Shown here: piece by piece, positions 32,801-35,103 of the stretch | How the letters are laid out: every line of letters starts with the position of its first letter | Numbering within the stretch: the stretch's first letter is position 1 | From: a bacterium | GTDB taxonomy: Bacteria > Oederibacteriota > CAKKQC01 | Assembly (NCBI GenBank): GCA_919901855.1 | Contig: CAKKQC010000040.1 | Coordinates: 153,660-217,659 of the forward strand | DNA length: 64,000 nt | Reading direction: 5' to 3' | The notes under the pieces: model-generated | Database searches by the model: none | Told to the model about the DNA's origin: nothing | Seen by the model: only the letters and a program-made list of their open reading frames with translations | Position numbers and translations under genes: made by a program

Positions 32801-35058
32801 TGACCGTGGGCCAGGTCGTCGTGATGACGCTGACGGTGACGAACACGGGGGCCACCGCGGCCACGGGCGTGACGGCCTCGGTCGTGCCCGGCGGGCCTTT
32901 CGGGATCCTGGGCGGGCCGTATCCTGCCGGGCCGGTCGGGATCGCTGGCGGCGGGGCCGCCCAGACGTTCATGTGGACCTATACGGCCACGGGCGCGGGC
33001 GGCGTGAACTTCACCGGGGGCGTGGTAGGGACGGACGCCTGCGGGTCGGCGTTGACCATCGGCGCTCCGGCGACGCCTGCCGTCCAGATCCTGACGCCCG
33101 CGAGCCTCGCTGCGGCGGTCACCGTGGCTCCCGTGGCCGTCTGCGGCGGCCAGATCCTCCAGGTGCGGCTGACGGTCACGAACTCCGGACAGGCGGGAGC
33201 GGTGGGGGTAGATGCGGGGCTCTTCGTGGTCTCCGGCGGCGGCACGGCGGCCCTGGCGGCCGGGCCGTCTCCGGCGCTGCCGGTGGCGCTCGCGGGCGGC
33301 TCATCGCGCACGTTCACATGGACGTACACGGGTGGAACCGCCGGGAGCGTGTGGTTCACGACGACGGTGACGGGGACTGATGCGGTCTCGGGCGCGGCCC
33401 TCTCCACCGGTCCCCGCGTGTCGAGCGCGGCCGTGATCAGCACGGGCGCCTCGCTTGATGCGAGTCTGTCGGCTCCCGTGGGAGCTTCGAACGGCCAGGT
33501 GGTTGCGGTGACCCTTACCCTCACCAACACGGGTGGCGTCGACGCCACCGGCGTCGCGCCCGTGATCGGAGTCGTGGCCGGAACCGGCACGTTCGGGGCG
33601 CCGTCGCCCGTGAGCCAGACCGTGCCCGCCGGAGCCATGCGGACGTTCTCGTGGAACTACACGGTGGGGGCGGTGGGGACGCACGCCTTCAGCGCGACCG
33701 CCAGCGGGCTGACCTGCACGTCCCTGCCCGTGTCCGCCTCGGCCGCCACGAGCCTCGCCGCGGTGGCCCCCGCCGCCCTCGCGGGCTCGCTCGTGGTGAC
33801 GACGCCCTCGCCGCGCACCGTCGGGGAGCTGATCGTGATCACGATGACCGTCACGAATACGGGCGGAGCCGGGGCGTCGGGCGTCACGCCGGTCCTGAGC
33901 CCGACCGCCGCTCTCGGGGTCCTGGGCGGCCCCGTGCCGGCCGGCCCGGTGGCGATCGCGGGCGGCGGGAGCGCCGTGACGTTCGTCTGGACCTACACCG
34001 TCACGGGGCCGGGCACGGTGTCGTTCAACGGCAGCGCCGCGGGGGCCGATGCCAACAGCGGGCTGGGCGTCTCGACTGGCGGACTCGCGACCGGCAACGT
34101 GATCGTGACCGCCGCGGGAGCCCTGGCGGTTACCTCGCTCCTGATCTCGCCCGCGCCGAGCGTGAACACGGGCGACGGATTGACGGTCACGCTTACGGTC
34201 CGCAATCCGGGAGGCAACCCCGTGAACCTGACCGGGGTGACGCGCACGACGGGCAATCCGGCCTCGTTCGGGGCGGCCTCGGCGCTCGCGCCGGCGGTGC
34301 CGGTTACGGTGAACGCGGGCGCGTCCACGGTATTCACCTGGAGCTACGTGACGACAGCTTGCGGATCAGGGAGCGTCTGGGTGGACGTGTCGGGCACCGA
34401 TGCGGTCACGGGACTGCCGGTGCCAGCCGTGACGGCCGGGAGCAACGTCGTGGGCGTGGCCGGCAACGCGGGGGCGGTGGTCGTGACGCCGGCCCAGGGC
34501 CGCTCTCCGGCGGGATCTGCGGTGGCGTTCACCGCGCTGGTGCTCGACAGCTGCTCCGGGGTGCCTAAGCCGGGGGTGCCGGTGCGGGTGACCGTGCTCG
34601 CGGGCGGCGGCACGGCCGTCCTCTCGTCGACGGTGACCGACAACTCCGGGCTGGTGACCGGGACCCTCAACCTGGGTACCGAGCCGGTTCGGAACGCGAT
34701 CCGGGTGGACGTGACCGCGGGGCCGGTCCAGCCGGGCGGGACGGGCTACGTCGACGGCACGGCCTCCACCACGGTCGCCGCCTTCCTGAACCGCAACTAC
34801 TTCAACCCGGCCGCGGGGGAGACCCTCCGGGTGCGCACGAGTGTCCCAGCGCCGATGCGGCTCACGGTGCGCGTGTTCAACGTGGCGGGCGAACTGGTAC
34901 GCAAGGTCGCCGACGCGGACGTCATGCCCGGAGTCACGAGCTGGGAGTGGGATGGACGGACGGCCCAGGGAGGCCCCGCCAGCAACGGCACCTACCTGAT
35001 CCAGATCGTGGCCGGGAACGAGGTCCGCATCCGGAAGGTGATCGTCTACCGGCGATAG
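2854..35058 (+). CDS. Giant exported multi-propeller FN3/CARDB protein, 10,734 aa, FlgD-like tail
   Basis: One uninterrupted frame of 32.2 kb. TTG 2854 is chosen because it gives a full signal peptide (basic n-region, hydrophobic LALPMLLWASASVA, likely cut near residue 35); ATG 2926 would leave almost no signal. Approximate domains by residue: PPC-like 36-163 and 380-511 flanking two CARDB; FN3 512-618; PQQ propeller 620-1003; two DUF11; SBBP propeller 1310-1703; FN3; two DUF11; SBBP 2116-2503; four FN3; Ycf48/BNR propeller 2906-3224; Kelch propellers 3430-3710, 3906-4195 and 4403-4700 separated by FN3 pairs; three FN3; PQQ 5006-5376; FN3; three DUF11-SBBP-FN3 cassettes 5475-7382; DUF11; DUF11 split by a Kelch propeller 7522-7930; DUF11; 22 CARDB-like 8059-10536; Big_1-like Ig; FlgD-like tail 10641-10734. 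No enzyme motif is visible. Probable role, inferred: a surface filament, adhesin or scaffold. The family of each propeller is judged by eye from repeat motifs. Confidence 0.9.
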   Translation: MSRRCDSTDGSNTIRALSIRLALPMLLWASASVAADPFDPVDDLRISGNWVTALSTTAWSQPHTLDAVDAVDWYRVWLSEGVSYVFSSTFTGAAASMGAGDVRAWLYDDPVSMTAVGSDDDGGGNSQFNLSYTAMVSGTHYLEVRTYTLGQTWAGAVRVFTEPARLASSLSMVPYVVPVGGWTEVRLTVTNTGGTVANAVLPALQINTGAAAVALIGGPVPPGPIPLSPGNAVTFVWTYSGSGAGIVRFTGTAAGTEAGTGAPKLGAASGNLIVTTLVGALSVVPGTPVGGTMAQVILTVTNQGAAVANGVTVTVWNDAADGEWTFASGPVPAGPQTIGPGASLSFAWSYSVAGCSAAVFTATATGSTGVAMASRLAVPTSDAFDPADDDGMTTPTVLTPTLVMQSHGPHRLCAGDLADWFQIPLNIGETIILTSTYAGAAVSIGDGDTYGELYSDAAGTNEVAYDDDSGDANRQFRVSYMAEATQTYYLRARTYTAGSRWQGSIRYWKIAAPIAPPAPGVTAVPGPHQVTLSWPLLNTSPTSGLPISAYQVMRATGPLGPFSVLKWIGAPAGGFSGTGTTIFVDPSASPAYGHTWYYRVRIRDSFPAFSDALVVSAKPEWSGWHRFRGDAFLSGRSPVSVPDRLEFMWKTAVLPNGLHQAVQHKGTVYLTDTGGALRPYDAFTGVAGTPVANSTNPIYMAPMVGLDEIIYYSAMDSNGKTGLYAWNMPGLGVKYGAIMTSSKGYEGAWMNLSMLAPGEVFTANDYGDYYLLDATPAVDWKYVDMPGQIGGSAVLMNGDVVSLQWTTAGDVLCLTPEGDVRWTFSMGFYPSGKSYESNLAVGPDGTVFAATGDSKAATNYLFAIHPKTGAQIWTVSVPGMIGGIACGLDGFVYLTRTDVGQGFVQKVTPGGSLLWTVTLGGGAGGEAAPPVLTANDRILVAYKVGTTENGLALLRASDGGFLWDWRSGTATVANALAAPILTPQGRVYASLDKIMASFAVPPVVSLTKQVSAPVAVAGDQLTYTIAWSNASVTTATNVWIWDTLPGWCAYANPSLAVRVPAAVTVSALSATGLSGPWAAGEPANGAVAPRIMEWLVSSIPPFTSGSLSYTVNLSLTITGSPALISNQASGTWFFGSTTTMQSSGVVMTTAWGSPAVALNVRRPDPVYAAAGEVQTWRIDMGNTAVSATAFNLVLTSRTFNGRAYEAGSLSTWVGGVGTVTSSWATAGGGPWTPGEPAGGTQEPLLLRWTVAQLLPGMSGYVQWQVRPVATGSSRLGVTLSATFSCDPSLAIGRAVSPDDIERGGRVDLPMQWIRLHDGAWPRHGTPQSGRAVAVDPGGNVIAVGYDDLTAFGMNHDFLIRKYDPAGTLIWSLTYNFNAAVPNTDEAFGVATDATGNIVVAGNTVLAKTDWLVLKLDPSGAILWTRTLNALGNGDDFVGGSTGTSGFGNPVGIDASGSIYVAGTERNASFQNAWLIAKYDPAGTLLWTKTWNGAASGGSTANAIAVDPAGNFVVAGTAGFGGSGTELVRKYDSGGNEVWTTSWTNPAAMMGLGALGVGLDRDGNVLAACFESLQCMQGDWKIRKLDPLGIPLWERGFDAGGGCSEDEPYGVAVDGAGNWLVGGMARPPSVPGYWMLRKYDPAGNLVDAIARNDLTDSGGFPGTRLLGVAAAAGSQDACLAGDEQMLEGNYDMAVARYATAPFSAPSPPVTLTANATGFAITVGWSQAGAGTNPVAGYRIYRQTWPGVLSTAGVLVATVAGATSTYYRDAFVVPGVQYSYRVLAVDTAGVPGYLSPEGWAAITGSPACVHKQGSPAGPMCVGAVMTYTISWSNAGAVTVTGLTITDTLPGAVGYVGASLVTWMQADGSGTPGLSASAYAPSLGGPWTPGQPANGTVGVVLRWVVNRVVPGASGYLTFQAAVQDSGALGDGASFGNQASSTSSITSDPLMTEAAANTASRPPLPVSLYLRNPDPLYASIGDAIQYALTVSNGSSVTVTNLAVMTRPGMFANRSYVTPSFSALILGSNVTSSAWGVTEFGPWIPGEPPDGTADPVYVRWTFDVLRPGGAGTIQFRARALAGGTTMLYGYAGATGDTGVGCRAGLPYTTTDTGERLFPPPLAWIRLTSTGAVNMGSGSVDVAYGVAVDASGGVVVAGAGDRSDIFQGKNWLVRKYDAAGNPGWTDNFDSGMGDDKAEAVAMDGVGNAYVAGVTGGSDWLVRKYGPGGGLLWNQTYNGPGSSMDEATSIAVDAMSGSVYVGGWQWTGGAAGYEWAVRKYDSGGGLVWMQSGNGPRANSEYLYGVAVDPWGDIVAGGHETNLSTGQDVSVAMWDATGSLLWSRSWAASGMSDDEARAVATDRNGNVYVAGISNPASAYNWLVQKYDNAGNLVWTRKYANPGNSNNCGAYGITVDDAGNVVVTGQVDYGMSTEDMWNWVTRKYDNAGNLIGVEEHTGIVPTPLGGVGGPHGKDGLNAVAPVPASQAVVVAGSEDVQGEVQNFAVAKYILTPWSPPQAPLNMTAAGGGLQAALSWTPAAAGSRPVSGYRIYRQTWGGVRPVVQTLLAEVNGPASGAFTDFAVTAATRVYYRILAVDDQGAESRLTDEVDVLPVVSLPPSAPPSLTALGQNQQVALNWAPSTQGTDPLAFYDIFRATCADCPYNIVGGVAATTTSTLDPGGLVNGTTYWYKVRAGSTVPDYSAFSMTASGTPLDENLNPPGCFTAAQRGTSNVIDLAWCFAPAGTHPATAYAIYRTTYAGPALGAVAVVDALTNAAVDRVPAPGTYWWHARAVGSLSDPSPLSGPIVIAGSPPGVPMNLTAIGQVAAIALAWDASVAGTYAVSGYFVYRGSFPGGESPAFIARLIGMYATAYTDTAILPGIMYYYTVNAYDALLPIPNESGASAEATAAALAPLVAGAGTWIEQWNPSRTYVPGSTFFLQDVASPSRKVGYAVGFNGTVLKTVDGGLDWKRLASFGAVTDLYAVAFSDTSTGVVAGGASGSGNYIWRTSDGGQSWVVTGSATQAVRALAFTTSWTGFAASLNGEVYRTDTAGASWTLLPTAVSENLNGISAVEVSPGVEHVWAVGAAGRVIKSVNGGAGWGTYVLGSGKADMEDVAFGGPDVGWIVGAPADAFMTNAGGDTAVEWVNMTVGGAAKYGVTFTDTVSGWITGSRSGVVDGIIKMTKNSGLTWADEATRSYLSISTGPRSFRQSAFAGVADGWAVGEKGIVVRRTQDDPPVPPLDLSARAGSDRVNLSWSEATPGTYPLSGYMVYRSTYTGGGYDRIQRLYDPLTTTFTDFGVTVSLRVYYVVRGYDTDGIESANSNEANAMPSGGLPNPPGAPSALTGKPMDAMARLVWRPSPVGTYPVSGYQVYRATYSGFALAGGTYIGRTWGLSATGYLDSPLVNATPYYFRVRALDDQATPNYSLPSGELFVLTFRPPLPNLVWTQGAPALFTHYMPAVAELDGYVYAVGDGTNWSQKTERYHPGTGVWTELGDLDSGRSGPGRFEVAALGGTLYALDPYGGSSVERFDPATGKWILTGVAIAGTRTRFDYAGDALGGSFYFFGGSMSILTDKQVDSFTVPAAYTAHPNWTFSRSGYDATTFGSRIYVTGGSEYTSLSRVEAYDPGAESWTMREPMPTGRYGLRTERLGGLIIAMGGMSCTGVVEAYDPKADIWYRGFKAMPVSGDNFGSVVVGGKVRAVGGVTSSSFNGEARILEAVGGPGRVGLQWEYQPGTWPIAQFRIWRATYSGGQNLLGAPQFPMAGTATATVDSAAVDGITYFYVMDAVDTRGNRSPMSPEVYAAAFVPPSAPASAVVSDAGDAYLEIQWSPSVPGSFPIDGYNVYRGGFPGGPYSLIASVSGAYATTYTDAGILNGFPRYYVIRARDSQPAPLPPALSGPSPEAWGTPAAPPLLGLEWRLRSKMAAARKGFALGLIDGKIYVAGGEGAMFGNDVPTVEVFDPFTNKWSPRSNLGFTSRKWLSSAVWGGRLYTFGGDIANLPQTTVEAYDPATDSWSAKFPLPRAREKTGAAQLGGLVYVTGGAPPGFMGNTWMDIYNPASDTWQAFPSDIPTARSYHISDVQDGRVWLVGHESMTLTPYDALDPATGTWRTYDDEGMLTPGGMTQHSHNFFGGNWQDKILIIGGTSGGPASPIVDVYYPRGRTMRRTGDLNVPRGLGRLVTTEVGKVYAVGGDMNPTTSDDCEEGRSLIVRNRNGNAIDLRWVHQKGTNSILNYQVFRATFCGGGTLYQRVAALDALNVPPATQTTSLYADLTVVPGTWYYYQVRITDNAGKSAITNEDWALAAVPPSAPTNLTVLTEGSRFLILSWAPSASGGTYGITRYAVYRSTGSDGPFMPAGTTLDAGTTAFIDMFLTDGVRYTYAVAAQDAADPANEGAWSATNSGEPYEPPAPFIVAWTALPSLNTARWGHGLAAWNNQLYAFGGDGGAGTLASMEVLSPLAFGSPWVPLAPSGVPFVARRLFGCTLRDGKFWVVGGNSGLSVTPITAMQVFDPSTTGWSDVVTAGFDPMEGFGMEADPVTGWLVAFDGYNGSGYSYELQYRNPVSSGWTVISNPMFGGWPARSRLGSATSGFSAFFFGGDNGSAQNAVQEYVFWRQDLVDHQWMPVATAGPAGATLVYRPYAIGGNGLIAAGTTPVMEYNPSKRTWATRAALPAPRTDARAVNMNFKLYVVGGRTAVGGAALASAFEGEPLHAVPGDDVVGLNWGVEAGTYPLASYKLYRSTSSPESWGGLGAPAYSFGPGTTSYTDAAVTNGNAYFYIGVADDVRGHQGLMWDVATLPISAPANLTAVAGSSAIALSWDPIANPDGENLIGYSVFRTTYAGVGLIDMPSASLYMAGMVSRNQTWFTDVGLTNGTKYFYVVRAISSQTFWGNPSNEAWATPAYIQPPGVPQDLVATPGLDQVVKLTWTASCAGGAAITGYRVWRTTMPATSPKVTGIQIASVILPQSATVFMMLVDQTASAAFGRTYYYALDALDENKPPTLSGESAVASAMPGAGYWRMARGDVEGTGRSQLADGLRTSLAVGWSIPTSGTVWGTPAVNAADGSLYVTDDGALGGFLYHIDATGGVLWSPALPVGGVGTVSSPSISYADEFGTVDRIYVGGRSGAAGYLYSFDNAGVLVWSRLLGGPVNASPLPLPGGGVIVGADNGVVRAYQRDGSIAWTANLPGAIVGAVGFVNDAIVVGCGDWNLYGLRPDDGLVLGSIALTGTPSGFSADPVRKHLYVATRGGRLHDVDVNVGPTIAWTGNAGGAFVGAPAFDQTTGNVFAACTDGLVYGFNVADPAGTFASEDTGAPILSSIAVAAKGRLYWTDEAGRAVEAAGPGVGLSVCAPAGAGPFGTASPALWQDGSGRGRVYAGSRSQAVHAFVDAPGRPQGLVATTLPGAVRLDWTVSVAGFYPVSGYTVWRATCAACPASWAGYTPDALSTTWADTTVAPATPYWYRLYAYDDSPYLNPSLAATVTGTSGGACAPSLTLKARNPEPLYVNCSEQQLWRVAFSNPGASTVFNLTITAKLPQLAERYYAVESFSATLTGGAAITASAWAQFAGYTPGEPTLGTTTDPLYLRWTVGALGPGRSGEVSFRTIAACNPPEALLEVMVSATMSCDPGGVSQFVVPYSDTATGKRIEPPLYALRLRSAPGMAATPFDMDTDSAGNVYVVGREASAAGDINGRICKFNPSVAAQLATTTYEGTAGGTGEALGVVVDAGGNPIVAGYENMTLGGYNWRIRRYDPSLTAVLASTTYDAPNGGSDRAIAIALDASGNVFVGGKEDGPGGQDEWSLRMYNPALSVLLGATIWGGADALDDQVESLALDASGNVYAAGLETTVAAGNNWRIRKYGPGLATLLASTNFDGSAGGNDEAREILVDAAGFVYVAGWELAAAGGNNWLIRKYDASLSTVLAIASYNAPTNGSDRLYGAALDRAGNLVLAGKEDGPGGVDNWSLRRYDNALNFLDGLTHDGIAADEDNLMAVRPFGSGTVYVTGLETVRGGESQAAVARYVLGSWYPPAASIGLTATAGLSLVTLAWTPAVPGTRSVSAYRIYRQTFAGVIPGEGGFLAQVDGATVSAYSDSTVAGGTTYFYRVLVVDLAGAASVPSMESAATPLAACVPNLTLKVRNPEPLYVNGGEVQLWRIAFSNSGAQTVFNLTVTTATGGFFSQTYSAGPSLSVTVTGGGSLASAAWSSDGIAWTPGECSGGCGGPLQLRWVVSPLGPGRSGELSFRTTMLGGGEQAVDVTVSATMSCDPAGLAGAVLSYSDTATGKRIEPPLMALRSYDGPASGVDIAHSAATDAAGNVYVAGREAGLVGLANWRVRRYDPELSAVLSSTDFDGPGSNSEAAYDVAVDGAGNVLVAGSEFDFAGGGNWRIRRYDPTLTALLSSAVYNGPGNTNDSAYGLAIDGAGNVVVAGYETGSVGGTNWMVRKYDATLGTLIAATDYNGPGNAGDFAYSVAVDASGNVVVAGSETGTVGGTNWSVRKYDPMLAVLLGSTDYDGPAGGSDIARRLVVDGAGNVVVVGREAGSAGGVNWRIRRYDPSLTVLLSTTDYNGPGNLSDDAWTVALDGVGNLVVAGSEWGAVGANNWRIRKYDSALNLIDSQAHDGLVAGGTEVAGYRIAVVGSATVYVPGQEDVRDEGTNFMIARYELASFFPPATPAGLTASGYVGYVGLQWTPAAAGTRAVSGYRVFRQTFAGVQGSGLLVDLANVTTSTYNDASAIPGTPYFYRVLAVDWMGAESGLSMEATGSPLAVCVPSLTLKARNPEPLYVSAGEQQLWRIAFSNSSVQTVYNLTITTQAGSFGERTYVPASFSVTVAGATVTVAHTTNMAAAWAQVEPPAPQTDPLYLRWVISSLGPSQSGELSYRTTAIAGLEMAYATAVTATMACDAGGLSGVSLSYSDTATGKRIAPPLMALRTYNGPVSAGDYGNAVAVSPAGDVFVAARESGLAGGFNWRIRSYDATLGTLLASTDYNGPANVSDETTGIAVDAAGNVVVAGYETGLVGGGNWRIRKYDATLTVLLASTDYDGPGSGTDLANGVVVDAAGGIVVVGLERGSAGSDNWRIRRYDATLSTLLAATDYDGPANGADAALAVARDPAGGVVVVGREDGSAGGYNWRVRRYDVTLSTLLATTDYNGAVGNVDIATAVAVDRDGRIFVAGSEWTPGGGDNTRVRCYDSSLQFLKASAMFDSPITALDTAAGASLDSSGNLVLAGYEVGAGSTYDWWVRKLDNALNPVGAKISHDGLLAGYDILRAVAANGTASVYVTGVETVRDENSNAAVARYELPAFYPPAAPAGLTASGYPGYIGLQWTPAAVGTRAVSGYRFFRQTWAGVTEGSYLGQVSDGTTSTFQDATVVGGVQYFYRVLAVDWMGVESAISMEATATACPGLLPLVTMEQAPASPGIGDLVTYRIIVTNPPGGATVTNVTVFDTLSPVIAGPAAVVRPGQVAVFSPVAGGTLFRTVGVPLSPLSPGATFTYTVTGRVAAVCGVTTVANVAFVETSGLCGGGAMLSGTASFTVNPAAASFAVAQTQVPASPGIGATVTYQMVVTNTGAATLLDVLVVDTLTAVVVGVTSAQPAGFGPVVAGVAGSASTYTFSGTRLTWTTKPPMPGSLSGLGAAAINESLYVAGGTSGGAPLASAYRYDLSTDSWAPIAPLPTGRTGVTLAAVGGTVYAFGGFDGGSYLQEVQAYDPATDTWTLRNNAMPTARNGMAVAVVGGNVYLIDGFQSGSPQDAVEVYDPVANTWAVKAPDPDPRTGAGAGVAGGLIYVFGGTDSGGYTALTEVFDPVANTWSTKASLPMARGEIAGVSLNGRVYAVGGVDGGGYGPAVVEYDPANDRWVAQPNMATGRGSLASTAFAGRIAAVGGFSGVTALKTLELGAPGFGPGAVLTFTITGQVGVVCGTTGVSSTAFATGSTACAELDQFGGVSGFVLAPPPVPVLSVVKAHAPASPLPGTAVTYTTVVTNAGASTITALVVTDTLAAGLTFTGQSTSAGLAWNGATTGVIAWSGTVTLAPGASVTVILDATVACAAGTISSTSWARGTRGCVWGEAASAPDAFTVVSPGALAAAVSAPAIVSVGQIFAVTLTATNTGGAAVGTLTATAFVGPGVAAVLGPVPAGYGVLAPGLGDTFAWTVTATAAGPVTFTLTAAGFACGTTTVLAASTVVTTVQTPPALAVHVAAFPDPVVQASTFLVTVTVTNTGQAGASGLVFDAFAQAGAGGASLSSAPVLPGALAGGAAVTLTWTFTGSTIGLVAFTATVSGVDVNSGAMVAAARDTSVPVTVTSPSSLVAAIYASRTSVSVGQVIELSLTVTNTGGVAATNVAAAAWQSGGAGTATLSPAAPVLVPSIATNAGALYTWSVTATGAGTLCLSATATADGPIVSGASSVCIGVETPASLAATATFLPATACVFQSALFVLDVANAGQAASSGTTVNLWPSGGAAGYVTMGPNPAGPIAIPGGASVSFTWTVMGTSAGTLSLTATASGADVNTGAAVVTAPAAAGPVTFSDPADLSPGLTVAGVASVGQVVPLSFSLRNVGGTDATGVTPSATTTSGSGLLGPMVPASQDVPVGATRLFAFDYTVETPGVHVFSITATGLTCGTATTSAYITGSLTAEMPAVLSATAIVTTPATVTVGEVVVVTMTVTNTGEASATGAAANLLAAGAAGLLGGPYPAGPVAIAGAASQTFVWTYTTTAAGAVTFTATAAGADANSGVVTAVGPLSIPGVMVLTPAGLSAAVSVSPAAVCSSQTFQVRLTITNSGMAGATGVDAGAFVVSGGGAATLVGGPTPALPTGLAGGLSRVFTWTFTGSSAGAVWFTTTVSGTDSVNGAALSTGPVTSAAEAVATGAVLAAALSFTPAVASVDQVVAVVLTVSNTGDTAALGVGASATTVTGAGLMGSAVPASQGVPAGGFVTFAWTYTASGTAPSHVFSVTASGTACGGLVAMAATTGTLPVETAAALSGTLIVTTSAIVEVGQLIVLTMTVTNTGAADVTGVYPILSPSSGIVSGTLLSPVGPVAVAGGAAQTFVWTYTATASGFVSFAGSAAGADENSGMAVGTGAKVTPAVQIMTPANVSAAITISPVGVCVGESFQVRLTVSNTGEVDVLSLDAGAFVVSGSGGVVLVGGPSPTLPSTVGGGLTRTFTWTFTGGAAGSVWFTTTATGLDALTSAALSTGPVTSPAEAVATGAVLSAAVSFTPAVASVGQPVAVTLTVSNTGDTAATGVAVSATTATGAGLLSAAVPASQGVPAGGFVTYAWTYTVSGTAPGHIFSMTASGTACGGLFVGAPASGILTVQAAAALSGTLIVTTPAIVEVGQLIVLTMTVTNTGAADANGVYPLMSPSSGIVSGTLLSPTSPVVLASNASQTFVWTYTTTAAGSVFFDGRADGTDANSGFAVGTGPMPVPATQVLTPPSLAAAVTVEPVSVCSGQDFQVRLTITNSGQVTANGVDAGALVLSGAGAALVGGPTPALPMTFASGVSRTFTWTFTGAAAGSVWFTTTVSGTDAITAAGLSTGPVTSAPVAVSTPAILVASVSAPTTACTSSVVTVVLTVTNTGGVDATVVAPSATTTSGSGSFGAPAPASQTVPAGTMRTFSWAYTVDTAGSHVFSATASGLTCGSSAVSGDAMGTLAATAAASLSGTLIVTTPVPTETGQMIVLTMTVTNTGMAVATGVTGSLVPGAALGVLAGPFPAGPVSLASSTSQTFVWTYTTTGAGGVSFTGGATGTDACGSALTIGSPATPAVQILTLPSLEAAVTVEPISACSGQSFQVRLTITNSGEVTANGVDAGALVLSGAGAALVGGPTPALPMAIAGGVSRTFTWTYTGAAAGSVWFTTTVSGTDALTAAGLTTGPVTSVPVTISTPAVLVSSVSAPPAACTGSVVTVTLTVTNAGGVDAMAVSPSATTTSGSGLFGAPTPASQTVPAGTMRTFAWSYTVGTVGAHSFSATASGLTCGSSAVSGAGAASLAATAAAALSGTLIVTTPVPLTVGQVVVMTLTVTNTGATAATGVTASVVPGGPFGILGGPYPAGPVGIAGGGAAQTFMWTYTATGAGGVNFTGGVVGTDACGSALTIGAPATPAVQILTPASLAAAVTVAPVAVCGGQILQVRLTVTNSGQAGAVGVDAGLFVVSGGGTAALAAGPSPALPVALAGGSSRTFTWTYTGGTAGSVWFTTTVTGTDAVSGAALSTGPRVSSAAVISTGASLDASLSAPVGASNGQVVAVTLTLTNTGGVDATGVAPVIGVVAGTGTFGAPSPVSQTVPAGAMRTFSWNYTVGAVGTHAFSATASGLTCTSLPVSASAATSLAAVAPAALAGSLVVTTPSPRTVGELIVITMTVTNTGGAGASGVTPVLSPTAALGVLGGPVPAGPVAIAGGGSAVTFVWTYTVTGPGTVSFNGSAAGADANSGLGVSTGGLATGNVIVTAAGALAVTSLLISPAPSVNTGDGLTVTLTVRNPGGNPVNLTGVTRTTGNPASFGAASALAPAVPVTVNAGASTVFTWSYVTTACGSGSVWVDVSGTDAVTGLPVPAVTAGSNVVGVAGNAGAVVVTPAQGRSPAGSAVAFTALVLDSCSGVPKPGVPVRVTVLAGGGTAVLSSTVTDNSGLVTGTLNLGTEPVRNAIRVDVTAGPVQPGGTGYVDGTASTTVAAFLNRNYFNPAAGETLRVRTSVPAPMRLTVRVFNVAGELVRKVADADVMPGVTSWEWDGRTAQGGPASNGTYLIQIVAGNEVRIRKVIVYRR
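19276..25010 (+). repeat. Three tandem 1.91 kb DUF11-SBBP propeller-FN3 cassettes
   Basis: Within the giant gene, cassettes begin at 19276, 21187 and 23101 (periods 1911 and 1914 bp). Each starts with a cysteine and the words LTLK(A/V)RNPEPLYV, goes on through ATGKRI(E/A)PPL into a propeller of roughly 57-residue blades (key words YDGP, VAVDAAGNVVVAG, NWRIRKYD), then an FN3 domain with SGYR(I/V/F)(Y/F)RQT. Periods are multiples of three, so the frame is kept. The pattern shows whole-cassette duplication. Confidence 0.85.
25651..26480 (+). other. Kelch propeller inserted inside a DUF11 domain (part of giant gene)
   Basis: A DUF11-like domain starts near 25417 and runs to the words STYTFSGT. 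A run of about six Kelch-type blades follows (YVAGGTSGG, YAFGGFDGG, YVFGGTDSG, YAVGGVDGG, with conserved DPATDTW-like ends). After it, GPGAVLTFTITGQ resumes the DUF11 fold at about 26490. The uninterrupted version of this junction is visible in the upstream gene around 290-345, where GPNASLTFTITGQ follows directly on the YEWSAG strand. Confidence 0.7.
28372..34460 (+). repeat. About 1.01 kb tandem super-repeat of CARDB triads
   Basis: The last 18 of the 22 CARDB-like domains follow a three-type rotation: type A (short SATT/GLTCG words), type B (GTLIVTTP, MTVTNTG) and type C (CSGQ-FQVRLTITNSG, VDAG). Type A units begin at 28372, 29386, 30406, 31423, 32431 and 33445, a period of 1008-1020 bp. 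Long stretches are nearly identical at DNA level between copies, for example around 31207 and 32215, and around 29755 and 30772. This means recent duplication or gene conversion. The final domain before the Ig/FlgD tail is divergent. Confidence 0.85.
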
Positions 35059-35081
35059 GGGCCTGGGGCGGCGATCGGACG

Positions 35082-35087
35082 TATAAT
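35082..35087 (+). promoter_or_regulatory. Candidate -10 element TATAAT for the Nramp gene
   Basis: A perfect TATAAT in very GC-rich DNA, 24 bases after the giant gene's stop and 16 bases before the GTG start of the transporter. No good -35 hexamer is visible at 16-18 bp. If used, the 5' leader would be only about 10 nt. Confidence 0.5.
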
Positions 35088-35103
35088 ATGCCACGGTGAT
35101 GAT

